NCBI RefSeq assembly: GCF_000091305.1
Contig: NC_013929.1
Location: 8,122,001 to 8,186,000 of the forward strand
DNA: 64,000 nt
Direction: 5' to 3'
From: Streptomyces scabiei 87.22
GTDB taxonomy: Bacteria > Actinomycetota > Actinomycetes > Streptomycetales > Streptomycetaceae
Position numbers and translations under genes: made by a program. Positions 34,747 to 43,396 of the stretch are shown in pieces; within the stretch, counting starts at the first letter, position 1; each line of letters starts with the position of its first letter. A model generated the notes under the pieces. It had not been told where the DNA came from. It saw nothing but the letters and a program-made list of their open reading frames with translations, and ran no database searches.

Positions 34747-35460
34747 GGCTGCCTCCTGTCTGTGACGACTGGCCTCTGCACCGCCCTCTGACCCGGGCCG
34801 ACGGCGCGCTGCCGCCACCAGGTCCATGAACCACGCGCTGTGCTCCCTGCGCCGCCGCCGCGGCGCCGTGGACTTGCGTACGCTTTCGGGCGGCCGGCGG
34901 GAGCCGGTCGGACCGAAACCAGTTGCCTGTGTGCCGGGCGGTGTCGTCGGCCATGATCTTCGAGGCGGCCGACAGACGGTGCAGGGAGTCCGTGGGTCAC
35001 CATCGCCGCGATCATGCCGTCGGCGACAAGGTCAGGAGACGACCCCACCTTCCTCTGGACGCTCTCCGGGGAATTGACCTTCCAAACCACCATCCGCTGA
35101 GCGCTGTCCTGCGTCAACCTCGGCGTACGGCCGTCGGGGCCGAGGAGGCGGTACAAAACGGATTTGTCAACAGTTCGCGTCGCCGTGAGGGCCCTGGAAG
35201 GTGGAAACCGGCCAGGCTTCCCCGGTGTCAACGCGCCCCGTCGGCGCACCACTTCGCACCATGCGGTGTGCCGAGGTCGTCCGAAAGGGCGCGCGCGCCC
35301 GCGCACGGAGCGGCCCCGCGTCTCACTCCGCCCGGCGCGCCGCCCGTGCCTGGCCGGTGCGGCGGCCGGGGGAGCAGTACGCCTCCGGGACGGGACACGA
35401 CGACGCAGGGCGGGACTTGACGACGCGGACAGGATTTGACGATGCCGGGCGGGCCGAGCG
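34747..35460. other. 714-nt region without a convincing gene
   Basis: This stretch lies between the terpene cyclase start and the end of the APC permease. An open frame on the minus strand (about 34990-35160) has good codon bias over roughly 55 codons (KSVLYRLLGPDG to MIAAMVTHGLP) but no start with a ribosome binding site and no recognisable family; it may be a gene remnant. A TTGACA at about 35167 on the minus strand, next to an ACAAA/TTTGT inverted repeat, could be part of a promoter. The rest is GC-rich and featureless to me. Confidence 0.35.
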
Positions 35461-36978
35461 CTACACCGAGCGCGCCCGGCGGTTCCGGGTCAGGTGATGG
35501 AGGAGGCCGGTGGTCACCGTGAGGAGGAGGAACAGGACCGTGAACCACTGGAAGTACCAGTGGCCGCCCGCCGGGTCGTAGACCTCCGCGCGGGGCCAGG
35601 CCAGGTTGACGGTCATGAAGAGGCCGTAGAGCACGGCGAGGGCGTTGACGGGGATGCCCCAGCGGCCGAGGGAGAACAGGGGGCGGCCGGTCTCGTCCGT
35701 GCCGGGGGAGGGGAAGGTGCCCTTCAGACGCCGGATCAGCAGCGGGCCGGTGACCATCGCGTACGCCAGGTACAGCATCACGATGCAGGTGGTGCCGATC
35801 GCCAGGAACGCCTCCGGCGAGGCGAGGTCGAGGAGCAGCAGGGCGGCGGCGAGGACGCCGACGACCAGGGCGGGGGCGGTCGGCATGCCCGTGCGCGGGT
35901 TGACCTCGGCGAGCCGCGCGGCGAACGGGAGGCGGCCGTCGCGGGCCATCGAGAAGAGCATGCGGCCGGCCGACGTCTGGATCGCGAGCGTGGCCACGGC
36001 GATCGCCACCACCACGTCGGCGAGCAGCAGCCGCCCCACTCCGTCACCGAGACTGCTGGTCAGGACGTAGCTCAGACCGTCCACGCCCAGACGGCCGTCG
36101 GTCAGGCTGGGCGCGGCGAGCAGACCGGCCAGCACGAGGAGGCCGCCGAGCAGACCGGCCGCGCCGAGCGCCGTGAGGATCGTGCGGGGCGCCACCCGGC
36201 GGGGGTGATGGGTCTCCTCGCTCATCTCGCCCGCGCTGTCGAAGCCGATCATCACGTACGCGGCCGTGAACGAGCCGACCAGCAGGGCGCCGAGGAGGTC
36301 GGTGCCCTCTCCGGCCGTGTGGAAGGTGATGCCGGGGGAGCGCTCGGAGTGGGTGAGGAGGAGGACGACGATCAGGATCGCGCCGATGATCTCCGCGGTC
36401 ACGCCGACCCGGTTGATCACGGACAGCACCCGGTTGTCGAGGATGTTCACGAACGTGGTGAGGGCCAGCAGGATCACCCCCAGCACGGCAGCGTTGGCCG
36501 CGCCCGTCGCCGTGGTGGGCGCGGGGTCGCCGCCCACGATCTGGAAGCCCGGCCAGATGGCGGGCATCACCATCTGCAGCGCCAGCGCGGCCGCCGCGAC
36601 CACCACGATCTGTCCGATCACCATGATCCAGCCGGCGAACCAGCCGAAGGTCGGGTTCGACAGCCGGGACGACCACTGGTAGATCGCGCCCGATATCGGG
36701 TAACGCGCGGCCAGTTCCGCGAAGCAGGCGGCCACCAGCAACTGGCCGACCAGGACGGCGGGCCAGGTCCAGAAGAAGACCGGGCCGCCGAACGCGTAGC
36801 CGAAGGCGAAGAACTGGAAGACGGTCGTCAGGACGGAGATGAAGGAGAAGCCGGCGGCGAACGAGGCGTACCTGCCCAGGCTGCGGTGCAGTTCCTGGCG
36901 GTAGCCGAACTCGTTCAGGGAGGCGTCGTCGGGGGAGCGGGGCGGCTCCGGGCGGACGTCGGGGGCGGTGCTCGTCAT
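35461..36978 (-). CDS. APC-family amino acid/urea-type permease
   Basis: The 505-residue permease has twelve predicted transmembrane helices and the start MTSTAPDVRPEPPRSPDDAS followed by EFGYRQELHRSLG. This EFGYxQELxRSLG signature marks the amino acid permease subgroup often found in urea carboxylase clusters. A near-identical copy of the carboxylase-operon palindrome lies 56-77 nt upstream of the start, so both are probably under the TetR regulator at 27034. Substrate is unknown: urea, guanidine, a related amine or an amino acid would all fit. Confidence 0.88.
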   Translation of the reverse strand: MTSTAPDVRPEPPRSPDDASLNEFGYRQELHRSLGRYASFAAGFSFISVLTTVFQFFAFGYAFGGPVFFWTWPAVLVGQLLVAACFAELAARYPISGAIYQWSSRLSNPTFGWFAGWIMVIGQIVVVAAAALALQMVMPAIWPGFQIVGGDPAPTTATGAANAAVLGVILLALTTFVNILDNRVLSVINRVGVTAEIIGAILIVVLLLTHSERSPGITFHTAGEGTDLLGALLVGSFTAAYVMIGFDSAGEMSEETHHPRRVAPRTILTALGAAGLLGGLLVLAGLLAAPSLTDGRLGVDGLSYVLTSSLGDGVGRLLLADVVVAIAVATLAIQTSAGRMLFSMARDGRLPFAARLAEVNPRTGMPTAPALVVGVLAAALLLLDLASPEAFLAIGTTCIVMLYLAYAMVTGPLLIRRLKGTFPSPGTDETGRPLFSLGRWGIPVNALAVLYGLFMTVNLAWPRAEVYDPAGGHWYFQWFTVLFLLLTVTTGLLHHLTRNRRARSV

Positions 36979-37033
36979 GGCGGCAACCTGCTTTCGCACG
37001 AGCGGCGCGAGCCTTCGCGCACGAGCGGCGCGA

Positions 37034-37055
37034 ATTCCTGTCGGGCGACAGAAAT
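37034..37055. promoter_or_regulatory. Second copy of the TetR-type palindrome
   Basis: Twenty of 22 positions match the perfect palindrome at 26879-26900, with core CTGTCGGGCGACAG, and the match continues into the following TTAGG. It lies between the permease (start 36978) and the divergent N-formylglutamate amidohydrolase (start 37221), in the same orientation relative to the minus-strand gene as the first copy. Confidence 0.75.
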
Positions 37056-37220
37056 TAGGGGAGACCTGTGTCGCGCGTGTCACACGACCGTGTCCGCAGG
37101 GGGCCCAAATCCTCACGCCCGCGCCGGGGCGCGCGCCGCACCGTCGGGGGCGCCCGCCGCACCATCGGGGCCGCGTGCATCGCCGTCAGGGGTGTCGCGA
37201 TGTCGTGCGAGGATCCCCGG

Positions 37221-38021
37221 ATGACGCACGCGCCGCTCCCCCACCGCCTCCTCCCGGGCGCGCCCGAATCGCCCGTGCTGCTGCACGTGCCGCACAGCTC
37301 ACGGGTCGTCCCGGCCGAGGTACGGGCCGAGATCGTGCTCGACGACGCCGCGCTGGAGCGGGAGTTGGACCACATCACCGACGCGTACACGGACCGGATC
37401 GCCGAGCGGGCCGCCGGGCGGTCGCTCGCGCGGCCCTGGAGGTTCGTCAACGGGCTGTCCCGGCTGGTGGTCGACCCCGAGCGCTTCCCGGACGAGCGTG
37501 AGGAGATGCTGGCGGTGGGGATGGGGGCCGTCTACACGCGGACCACACACAAGGAACCCCTTCGCGAACCGGGGTACGACGGGCGGCCGCTCGTCGAGCG
37601 CTGCTTCCGTCCCTACGCCGACGCCGTGACCGCCGCGGTGACCGGCCGGCTGGAGGCCGTGGGCCGGGCCGTGGTCGTCGACGTCCACTCGTATCCGAGT
37701 GAGCCGCTGCCCTACGAGCTGCACGGCGACGGCCCCCGCCCGCCTGTCTGTCTGGGCACCGATCCCTTCCACACTCCGGCGGATGTGCTGGCCGCCGCCG
37801 AGGAGGCGTTCGCCGGCTTCGGCGGCACGGGTGTCGACAGCCCGTTCGCGGGCACGTACGTCCCGCTGAAGTACTACGGGAAGGATCCGCGGGTGAGCGC
37901 GCTGATGATCGAGATCCGGCGCGACGTCTACATGGCCGAGCCGGGCGGGGCGGCGGGGCCGGGGGTCGGGGCGCTGGGGGATGCGCTGGCCGTGCTGGTG
38001 GACGTGCTCACGAACGGCTGA
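37221..38021 (+). CDS. N-formylglutamate amidohydrolase-family protein
   Basis: The 266-residue protein belongs to the N-formylglutamate amidohydrolase family, which releases glutamate and formate from N-formylglutamate in histidine breakdown and related reactions. Readable conserved parts are LLHVPHSSRVVP, the metal-site segment VDVHSYPSEPLPYE and the C-terminal EIRRDVYM. The ATG at 37221 is preferred because GAGGA lies 7 nt upstream; an ATG 21 nt earlier has no such site. It diverges from the APC permease with the palindromic operator in between. Relevance to guanidine/urea use is unclear; it may act on another N-acyl compound. Confidence 0.87.
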   Translation: MTHAPLPHRLLPGAPESPVLLHVPHSSRVVPAEVRAEIVLDDAALERELDHITDAYTDRIAERAAGRSLARPWRFVNGLSRLVVDPERFPDEREEMLAVGMGAVYTRTTHKEPLREPGYDGRPLVERCFRPYADAVTAAVTGRLEAVGRAVVVDVHSYPSEPLPYELHGDGPRPPVCLGTDPFHTPADVLAAAEEAFAGFGGTGVDSPFAGTYVPLKYYGKDPRVSALMIEIRRDVYMAEPGGAAGPGVGALGDALAVLVDVLTNG

Positions 38022-38079
38022 GGGCGCCCAGGGCCGTCGCACACCTCGACGGTCACCCGCGCGGCCCTGCCGCCCGCGT

Positions 38080-38136
38080 CGCCAGGGCAGGGCAGGACAG
38101 GACAAGGCGGGGCGGTCGGGCGGTCGGTCGGTCCCG
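38080..38136. repeat. Short tandem-repeat tract
   Basis: In the 182-nt gap after the amidohydrolase, short units such as GGGCA, GGACA, GGGCG and GTCG repeat two to three times each. It looks like slippage-generated simple sequence between convergent genes. No hairpin terminator is obvious here. Confidence 0.45.
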
Positions 38137-38203
38137 CACGGTTCCGGGGCCGCCGGTGTCGTGTGCGGGTCCCGTGGGACGCGGCGGTCGCCGGGCCCGG
38201 GGG

Positions 38204-39046
38204 TCACGCCGTCGGCGTGCCCTCCTGTTCCGCCTCCACCCGTGCGTTCCACTCCTTCTTCGACGCCTGCCAGCCGTCCTCGTCGTGGCCGAGCCGCCAG
38301 TAGCCGGAGATCGACAAGTCCTCGCGGGGGACGCTGAGTTCGACGCGGAGCAGGCGGCGCAGTTCCTTCACGAAGCCCGCCTCGCCGTGCACGAAGGCGT
38401 GCATCCGGCCCTCGGGGAACCTGAGCGCGCGCACGGCCTCGACCAGCGCCGCGCCGACGGGACGGTCGCCGCGGTGCAGCCAGACGACGTCCACATCGGA
38501 GTTGATCTTCTGCTCCTCCTCGGGGCCCGCGACCTCGACGATCGCGTGGGCGCGGGCGCCGTCGGGGAGGGCCTCCAGGGACGCGCCGATCGCGGGCAGG
38601 GCGCTCTCGTCGCCGACGAGCAGGTGCCAGTCCGCCTCCGGGTTGGGCGCGTAGGCGCCACCGGGGCCGAGGAAACGGATCAGCTCGCCCGGCCGGACAC
38701 GGGTGGCCCAGGGGCCGGCGATGCCCTCGTCGCCGTGGAGCACGAAGTCGAGGGTCAGCTCGCCCAGCTCGCGGTCCCAGGCGCGCACGGTGTACGTCCG
38801 GGTCACGGGCCACTGCTCCCGGGGGAACTCCGCGCGGATCCGCTCGAGGTCGAACGGCTCCGGGTAGGTGACACCCTCGGGGCCGAACAGGAGCTTCACG
38901 TAGTGATCCGTGCTGCCGCGCGGTGAGAACTCGGCGAGGCCGTCGCCACCGAGTACGACGCGCTGCATGTGCGGGGTGAGCCGCTCGGTGCGGACGACTC
39001 GCGCGGAGTGGGGCTTCGGGGTCCTGCGTACCGGACGCTCTGCCAT
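38204..39046 (-). CDS. Siderophore-interacting protein (ferric-siderophore reductase type)
   Basis: The 280-residue flavoprotein has the ViuB/SIP domain order: an FAD-binding beta barrel with RTYTVRAWDRELGELTLDFV and a C-terminal NAD(P)H-like domain. The RxYT flavin motif and the C-terminal GYWRLGHDEDGWQ are typical. Such proteins reduce the iron of imported ferric siderophores in the cytoplasm. An IdeR/DmdR-like iron box lies upstream of the ATG, so expression should rise when iron is scarce. The gene stands alone; no siderophore synthesis genes are near. Confidence 0.93.
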   Translation of the reverse strand: MAERPVRRTPKPHSARVVRTERLTPHMQRVVLGGDGLAEFSPRGSTDHYVKLLFGPEGVTYPEPFDLERIRAEFPREQWPVTRTYTVRAWDRELGELTLDFVLHGDEGIAGPWATRVRPGELIRFLGPGGAYAPNPEADWHLLVGDESALPAIGASLEALPDGARAHAIVEVAGPEEEQKINSDVDVVWLHRGDRPVGAALVEAVRALRFPEGRMHAFVHGEAGFVKELRRLLRVELSVPREDLSISGYWRLGHDEDGWQASKKEWNARVEAEQEGTPTA

Positions 39047-39060
39047 GACGGCCTCCCTGG

Positions 39061-39080
39061 CTAAGGCTTGCCTAAGTTAG
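39061..39080 (-). promoter_or_regulatory. IdeR/DmdR-type iron box
   Basis: On the minus strand the sequence CTAACTTAGGCAAGCCTTAG matches the IdeR/DmdR consensus at 13 of 19 positions and has the TTAGGC-GCCTTA symmetry. It ends 14 nt upstream of the siderophore-interacting protein start. Repression by iron-loaded DmdR is the expected function. Confidence 0.75.
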
Positions 39081-39211
39081 CATCTCCCCCTCGTTGAAGC
39101 CTCACGCACGTGGCGTGTGCGAGGACTTCACGAGGTGAATCGCGCCTCAGAGTCCTCACCACCGAAGTGCCCCCAACCCTCCGGCGTACGCCCCAGCTGC
39201 GGGACGCGCGC

Positions 39212-40144
39212 CTATGCCTGCAGCGTACCGAGCAGCCGCTGCAGTGATCCGCCGAGCCCCCAGCGCTCCGCGAGAGCCTCCAGCGCCGCGGGGTCCTTCG
39301 GTGCGTGCGGCAGGGCCGTGTCGACGTCCGGCAGGGGGACGTCCGCCGCCACCAGGACCACCTTGGGCGCCACCGCGACATAGGGGCGCGCCTCGTCGAG
39401 CCTCTTGCGCTGCGACGGCGTGAGCTTCGCCGCCGGATCGTCGACCGCCGCCATGATCCCGGCCAGGTCGCCGAACTGGTCGAGCAGCTTGGCCGCCGTC
39501 TTCTCGCCGATGCCCGGCACGCCGGGCAGCCCGTCGCTCGGGTCGCCGCGCAGCAGGGCCAGATCCGCGTACCCGCGCCCGACGACTCCGTACTTCTCGC
39601 GCAGCCACGCCTCGTCGGTCAGCTGCAGGGTGCCCACGCCCTTCAGCGGGTACAGCACCCGCACCTCGCGCGCGTCGTCGACCAGCTGGTACAGGTCGCG
39701 GTCGCCGGTGACGATGTCGACGGGGTCCTTCGCGAGGGCGGTGAAGGTGCCGATCACGTCGTCCGCCTCGTATCCGGCGACGCCCACGCGCGCGATGCCG
39801 AGGGCGTCCAGGACCGCCTCGATCACCGGCACCTGCGGCGACAGGGTGTCCGGGACCTGCTCCTCGTCCGGTCCGGCCTCGTGCTCCTCGGCGACGCGGT
39901 GCGCCTTGTAGGAGGGGATCAGGTCGACCCGCCACTGCGGCCGCCAGTCCGCGTCCGTGCACGCCACCAGGTCCGTCGGCCGGTGGTCCTTGACCAGGCG
40001 GTCGATGAATTCGAGCAGCCCGCGCACGGCGTTCACCGGGGTGCCGTCCGGGGCCTTCACGGATTCCGGCACCCCGAAGTAGGCGCGGAAGTACAGCGAG
40101 GCGGTGTCGAGAAGCATCAGGCGTCGGGTCACGCCCCGCATCAT
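39212..40144 (-). CDS. 5'-3' exonuclease (flap endonuclease-like)
   Basis: The roughly 310-residue protein is a stand-alone homologue of the 5'-nuclease domain of DNA polymerase I. Acidic metal-binding residues lie in LMLLDTASLYFRAYF, GYEADDVIGTFTALA and IVTGDRDLYQLV; the helix-hairpin-helix DNA-binding segment is GLPGVPGIGEKTAAKLL. It would process flaps or primers in replication and repair. The start is uncertain: ATG codons at 40144 and 40141 and a GTG at 40132 are all possible and none has a clear ribosome binding site. Confidence 0.92.
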   Translation of the reverse strand: MMRGVTRRLMLLDTASLYFRAYFGVPESVKAPDGTPVNAVRGLLEFIDRLVKDHRPTDLVACTDADWRPQWRVDLIPSYKAHRVAEEHEAGPDEEQVPDTLSPQVPVIEAVLDALGIARVGVAGYEADDVIGTFTALAKDPVDIVTGDRDLYQLVDDAREVRVLYPLKGVGTLQLTDEAWLREKYGVVGRGYADLALLRGDPSDGLPGVPGIGEKTAAKLLDQFGDLAGIMAAVDDPAAKLTPSQRKRLDEARPYVAVAPKVVLVAADVPLPDVDTALPHAPKDPAALEALAERWGLGGSLQRLLGTLQA

Positions 40145-40864
40145 GCCGTACACCACCGACACCCGGCTCCCGGCGCAACCGGCACGCACCGGCCGGGCAC
40201 CCCCGGCGACGCGGGGGGCCGGGCGCGCGCGCCGGCTGCGACGGCCGCCGTGCGCCGCCGGGCGCCGCCCTGCGCTGCCGTGCGCGGTCGCCCCGAACGG
40301 ACCGGCGTGGTTCCGTACAGGAGTACGGGAAAGATCCGGACAACCCTTCAGGGGCCCCGGCCGCCCCGGTTCGGGCGCCCCTTCATGCAGGTGGGATGGG
40401 TCGTATGCGGACCGTCAACTGCGTTGCCCGGTGGGCGACTTCACGGCCGGAGGAGAGAGCGGGCGGCCCGGCGGACCGTGTCGTGGCTGCACGGGACGGT
40501 TCCGGCGGGCGCGGGAGTGCGTGCCACCGGTCCGGTGACGGGATGTACCGGCGCGGCGACCCGGCGCGGTCGCCGAGCCGGCGCCCGCTTCCCCGTGGAA
40601 GCCCGAGAGGTCCGGGAAAACCCGGGCGGGACGGTGACGGGGCTGGCGCGAAGTGTGAGCATGGACCCTCCGCCCGTGCACGGGGATGTGGCGGGCGCGT
40701 GAAACGGTTTGCCGAACATGCGTAGGGTGCAGAGAACTCCTCAGGAGAAGTGCTCCCGACGAGTGCCGGACGGGTGGACATCCGTCACCGGACCAGTGAG
40801 CGCTCGCGAGCCCGGCGGTGGGCGTCCGTGAGCCGACCGACGAGCTGAGGAGGGAGCCGGAGCG
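40145..40864. other. 720-nt intergenic region
   Basis: Several open frames exist on both strands but all are Arg/Pro/Gly-rich with no recognisable domain, as expected from GC-rich non-coding DNA. At 40702-40733 the arrangement GGTTT-N14-GGGTGC resembles a SigB-type promoter (GTTT...GGGTAT) and would drive the XRE-cupin operon about 130 nt downstream. GAGGAGGGAGCCGG before 40865 is a good ribosome binding site. Confidence 0.35.
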
Positions 40865-41446
40865 ATGGGCGACCACAAAGAACAGCCCCTTCGGGTGGGC
40901 GCGGCCGTCCGGCGGCGGCGTCGGGCACAGCAGCTCACCCTCGCCGCCGTGGCCGAGCGCAGCGGTCTGTCGGTCCCCTTCCTCAGCCAGGTCGAGAACG
41001 AGCGGGCGCGGCCCAGCAGGCCCTCCCTGGAGCGCATCGCCGACGCCCTCGGCACCACCGCCGTCGAACTCCTCGCCGCGGCCGACCCGGCGTGCAGCGT
41101 CGACGTCGTACGGGCGGCCGACGAGGACGGTTTCACGCCCCCCGATTCCTACGCGCGCTCCCTGGTGCGCGGTCATCACCAGCTGCACGCCATGGAGTTC
41201 ACCGGCGACCACGACGAGGGCCGCGAGGTCCAGCACCGCAACGACGAACTGATGTACGTCGTCGACGGCGCGGTCGAGGTCGAGGCCGAGGGCCGTGCCC
41301 ACCGCCTCGGCCGCGGCGACACGCTGTACATGTCCGGTGGCGTACGGCATCGCTGGCGGGCCACGGAACCGGAGACCCGGGTGGTCGTGGTGGCCGTCGC
41401 GGACCACATCGAGGCTTTGGAAGACCGTCACCGCCGGGGCTCGTGA
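40865..41446 (+). CDS. XRE-family regulator with cupin domain
   Basis: The 193-residue regulator has an N-terminal XRE/Cro helix-turn-helix (LTLAAVAERSGLSVPFLSQVEN) at residues about 24-60 and a C-terminal cupin_2 domain (RNDELMYVVDGAVEVEAEG) at about 110-185. This domain combination is often found for regulators of amine, amino-acid or sulfur metabolism that bind a small ligand in the cupin barrel. It is 7 nt upstream of a BtuF-like gene and is co-transcribed with it. Confidence 0.88.
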   Translation: MGDHKEQPLRVGAAVRRRRRAQQLTLAAVAERSGLSVPFLSQVENERARPSRPSLERIADALGTTAVELLAAADPACSVDVVRAADEDGFTPPDSYARSLVRGHHQLHAMEFTGDHDEGREVQHRNDELMYVVDGAVEVEAEGRAHRLGRGDTLYMSGGVRHRWRATEPETRVVVVAVADHIEALEDRHRRGS

Positions 41447-41453
41447 GGCCGGC

Positions 41454-42197
41454 GTGCGCTCCGTGTCCCGTGTCGTCTCCCTCGTCCCGTCGCTGACGGA
41501 GGCCGTCGCCGCCTCGCTGCCCGGCGTGCTGGTCGGCGCCACCGACTGGTGCGCCCACCCGGGTGATCTCGACGTCGTACGCATCGGCGGCACCAAGAAC
41601 CCGAAGACCGATGTCATCGCCCGCCTCGGCCCCGACCTGGTGATCGCCAACGAGGAGGAGAACCGCGAGCCCGATCTCGCCGCCCTGCGGGAGGCGGGTG
41701 TGGAGGTCCTCGTCACCGAGGTGCGCGACGTGCCGGGCGCCTTCCGCGAACTGGACCGGGTGCTGCGGGCCTGCGGAGCCCGTTCCCGGCCGGGCTGGCT
41801 GGACGCGGCGGAGTCGGCGTGGTCCGCGCCGCCGGACGCGGTGGCCGGTGCCGGCCCTCGTGCGACCGCCGTGGTGCCCGTCTGGCGGCGGCCCTGGATG
41901 GTCCTCGGCCGGGACACCTTCGCCGGCGACGTGCTCGCACGCCTCGGTGTGGACCACCTGTACGCCGGGCACGCGGAGCGTTATCCCCGGGTCCCCGTCG
42001 AGGAACTGCGGGCCGCCGCGCCGGACGTCGTGGTCCTGCCGGACGAGCCGTACCGCTTCACCGCCGACGACGGACCCGAGGCGTTCCCCGGAGTGCCGTG
42101 CGCCCTGGTCAGCGGACGCCACCTCACCTGGTACGGGCCGTCGCTGGCCGAGGCTCCGCGGGTGCTGGGCGCGGCGCTGCGAGCAGCCCGCCGCTGA
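41454..42197 (+). CDS. BtuF-like helical-backbone metal/cobalamin-binding protein, no signal peptide
   Basis: The 247-residue protein has the fold of class III substrate-binding proteins (SLVPSLTEAVAA, GTKNPKTDVIARLGPDLVIA, LGVDHLYAG). The family normally delivers cobalamin or ferric siderophores to an ABC importer from outside the cell. Here the GTG start gives MRSVSRVVSLVPS with no signal peptide or lipobox, so it should stay in the cytoplasm, and no ABC transporter genes are adjacent. Cytoplasmic members of this group are known but poorly understood. Its 3' end overlaps the convergent TDT gene by 74 nt. Confidence 0.82.
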   Translation: MRSVSRVVSLVPSLTEAVAASLPGVLVGATDWCAHPGDLDVVRIGGTKNPKTDVIARLGPDLVIANEEENREPDLAALREAGVEVLVTEVRDVPGAFRELDRVLRACGARSRPGWLDAAESAWSAPPDAVAGAGPRATAVVPVWRRPWMVLGRDTFAGDVLARLGVDHLYAGHAERYPRVPVEELRAAAPDVVVLPDEPYRFTADDGPEAFPGVPCALVSGRHLTWYGPSLAEAPRVLGAALRAARR

Positions 42198-43326
42198 CCA
42201 GTCCGCGCACGGTGCCCACGGCCGCCGTCGCCCACGCCGCCAGCAGCAGCGCGTACAGCGCCACTGCGAGGACGTCCAGGGCGACGAGCCCGGTGAGCCG
42301 GGCCAGCCCCCGCGCGCCGGTCGCACAGGTGCCCACCGGGAAGGTGAGGGCCCACCACGCCAGGGAGAAGCCCATGCCCCGCCGCAGGGCGCGCACGACC
42401 ATCGCCCCGGCCAGCGCGAGCCAGAGCATCGCGAAGCCCAGGACGGGCACCCCATAGAGGACGGCGAACGCGGTGAGGCCGTGCGGGTACGGGGCCGGTA
42501 CGGCGCCGGGGGCCGCGTCGGCGAGGTGGGCGACGGCGGTGGCCGACTGCCCGAGCGGGCCGAGGACCAGGAACAGGCTCGGTGTGAGAGCGAGCGGCAG
42601 CGGCCCCGCCGTGATCAGCCGGCCGAACACCAGCGGCAGCACGAGCAGGGTGGCCAGCAGGCTCAGCCCGAACAGGGCGAGACAGCCGAGCAGCAGAGTC
42701 TGCCGCGCCTGACCGGCCGGCAGGTACGGGACCAGCAGCGGGCCGAGTGCGGCGGACACCATGGGCGCGACCAGGGGGAGAAGAAGGACGGGGGTGATCC
42801 CGGCCGGGTCGATCCGGTGCCGGACGATCATCAGATACGGCACCACGGCGGCGGCCGCCAGACCCGTGACCGTGCCGGCGCCGAAGAGGACCACGTCCAG
42901 CGCGAGGGCCGCCCGGACCCCGATCCAGTCCCGGCCGACGACGAGGGCGCCGGCGCCGACGGCGAGCAGGGCCATGGACAGGCAGCCGTGGAAGGGAGCC
43001 ACGGCCGGGTCGAGGAGGTGGGCGCGGGCCTGGTCACGGTGGTGGGTCCAGTGCAGCGCGCGGGCGCCGAGCACGGTGACCAGGGCGAGGAGCGCGAGCG
43101 CCCACACGGCCGCGCAGGCCGTCCGCAGGCCAGGGAGGTCCAGGGGAAGCCCGGCGCCGGCGGAGGCCACGATCGCGGTGCCCATGACCGGGGCGTACCA
43201 GTGGGGGCCGAGGTGGCGGAGGGCGGAGTAGCGGGGGCGTGCGCCGAGGCGTGTGCCGGAGTGGGGCGCGGAGGGGTGTGTCGTGGAGGGGCGGGTGGAC
43301 CGGGCTGGGCGGACTGCGGTGGCCAT
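42124..43326 (-). CDS. TDT-family (tellurite-resistance/dicarboxylate) transporter
   Basis: The 400-residue membrane protein has ten predicted transmembrane helices and an RHLGPHWYAPVMGTAIV start, the signature of the TDT/SLAC1 family that includes C4-dicarboxylate, sulfite and tellurite-resistance transporters. The ATG is at 43326. It diverges from a LysR-type regulator by 70 nt and is the likely target of that regulator. The substrate is not known. The last 24 codons overlap the convergent BtuF-like gene, an unusual arrangement. Confidence 0.87.
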   Translation of the reverse strand: MATAVRPARSTRPSTTHPSAPHSGTRLGARPRYSALRHLGPHWYAPVMGTAIVASAGAGLPLDLPGLRTACAAVWALALLALVTVLGARALHWTHHRDQARAHLLDPAVAPFHGCLSMALLAVGAGALVVGRDWIGVRAALALDVVLFGAGTVTGLAAAAVVPYLMIVRHRIDPAGITPVLLLPLVAPMVSAALGPLLVPYLPAGQARQTLLLGCLALFGLSLLATLLVLPLVFGRLITAGPLPLALTPSLFLVLGPLGQSATAVAHLADAAPGAVPAPYPHGLTAFAVLYGVPVLGFAMLWLALAGAMVVRALRRGMGFSLAWWALTFPVGTCATGARGLARLTGLVALDVLAVALYALLLAAWATAAVGTVRGLVSGGLLAAPRPAPAEPRPATARTR

Positions 43327-43396
43327 GTGCCGAGCGTCGCGAAGTCCGGCGGGGCCCACCAGGGAGTCCCGTTGTATGGGGACATAAGCTGGGGTT

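Noticed and set aside
40396-40725. 109-codon plus-strand ORF
   Set aside because: Arg/Gly-rich low-complexity translation without ribosome binding site or domain; the opposite strand is equally open.
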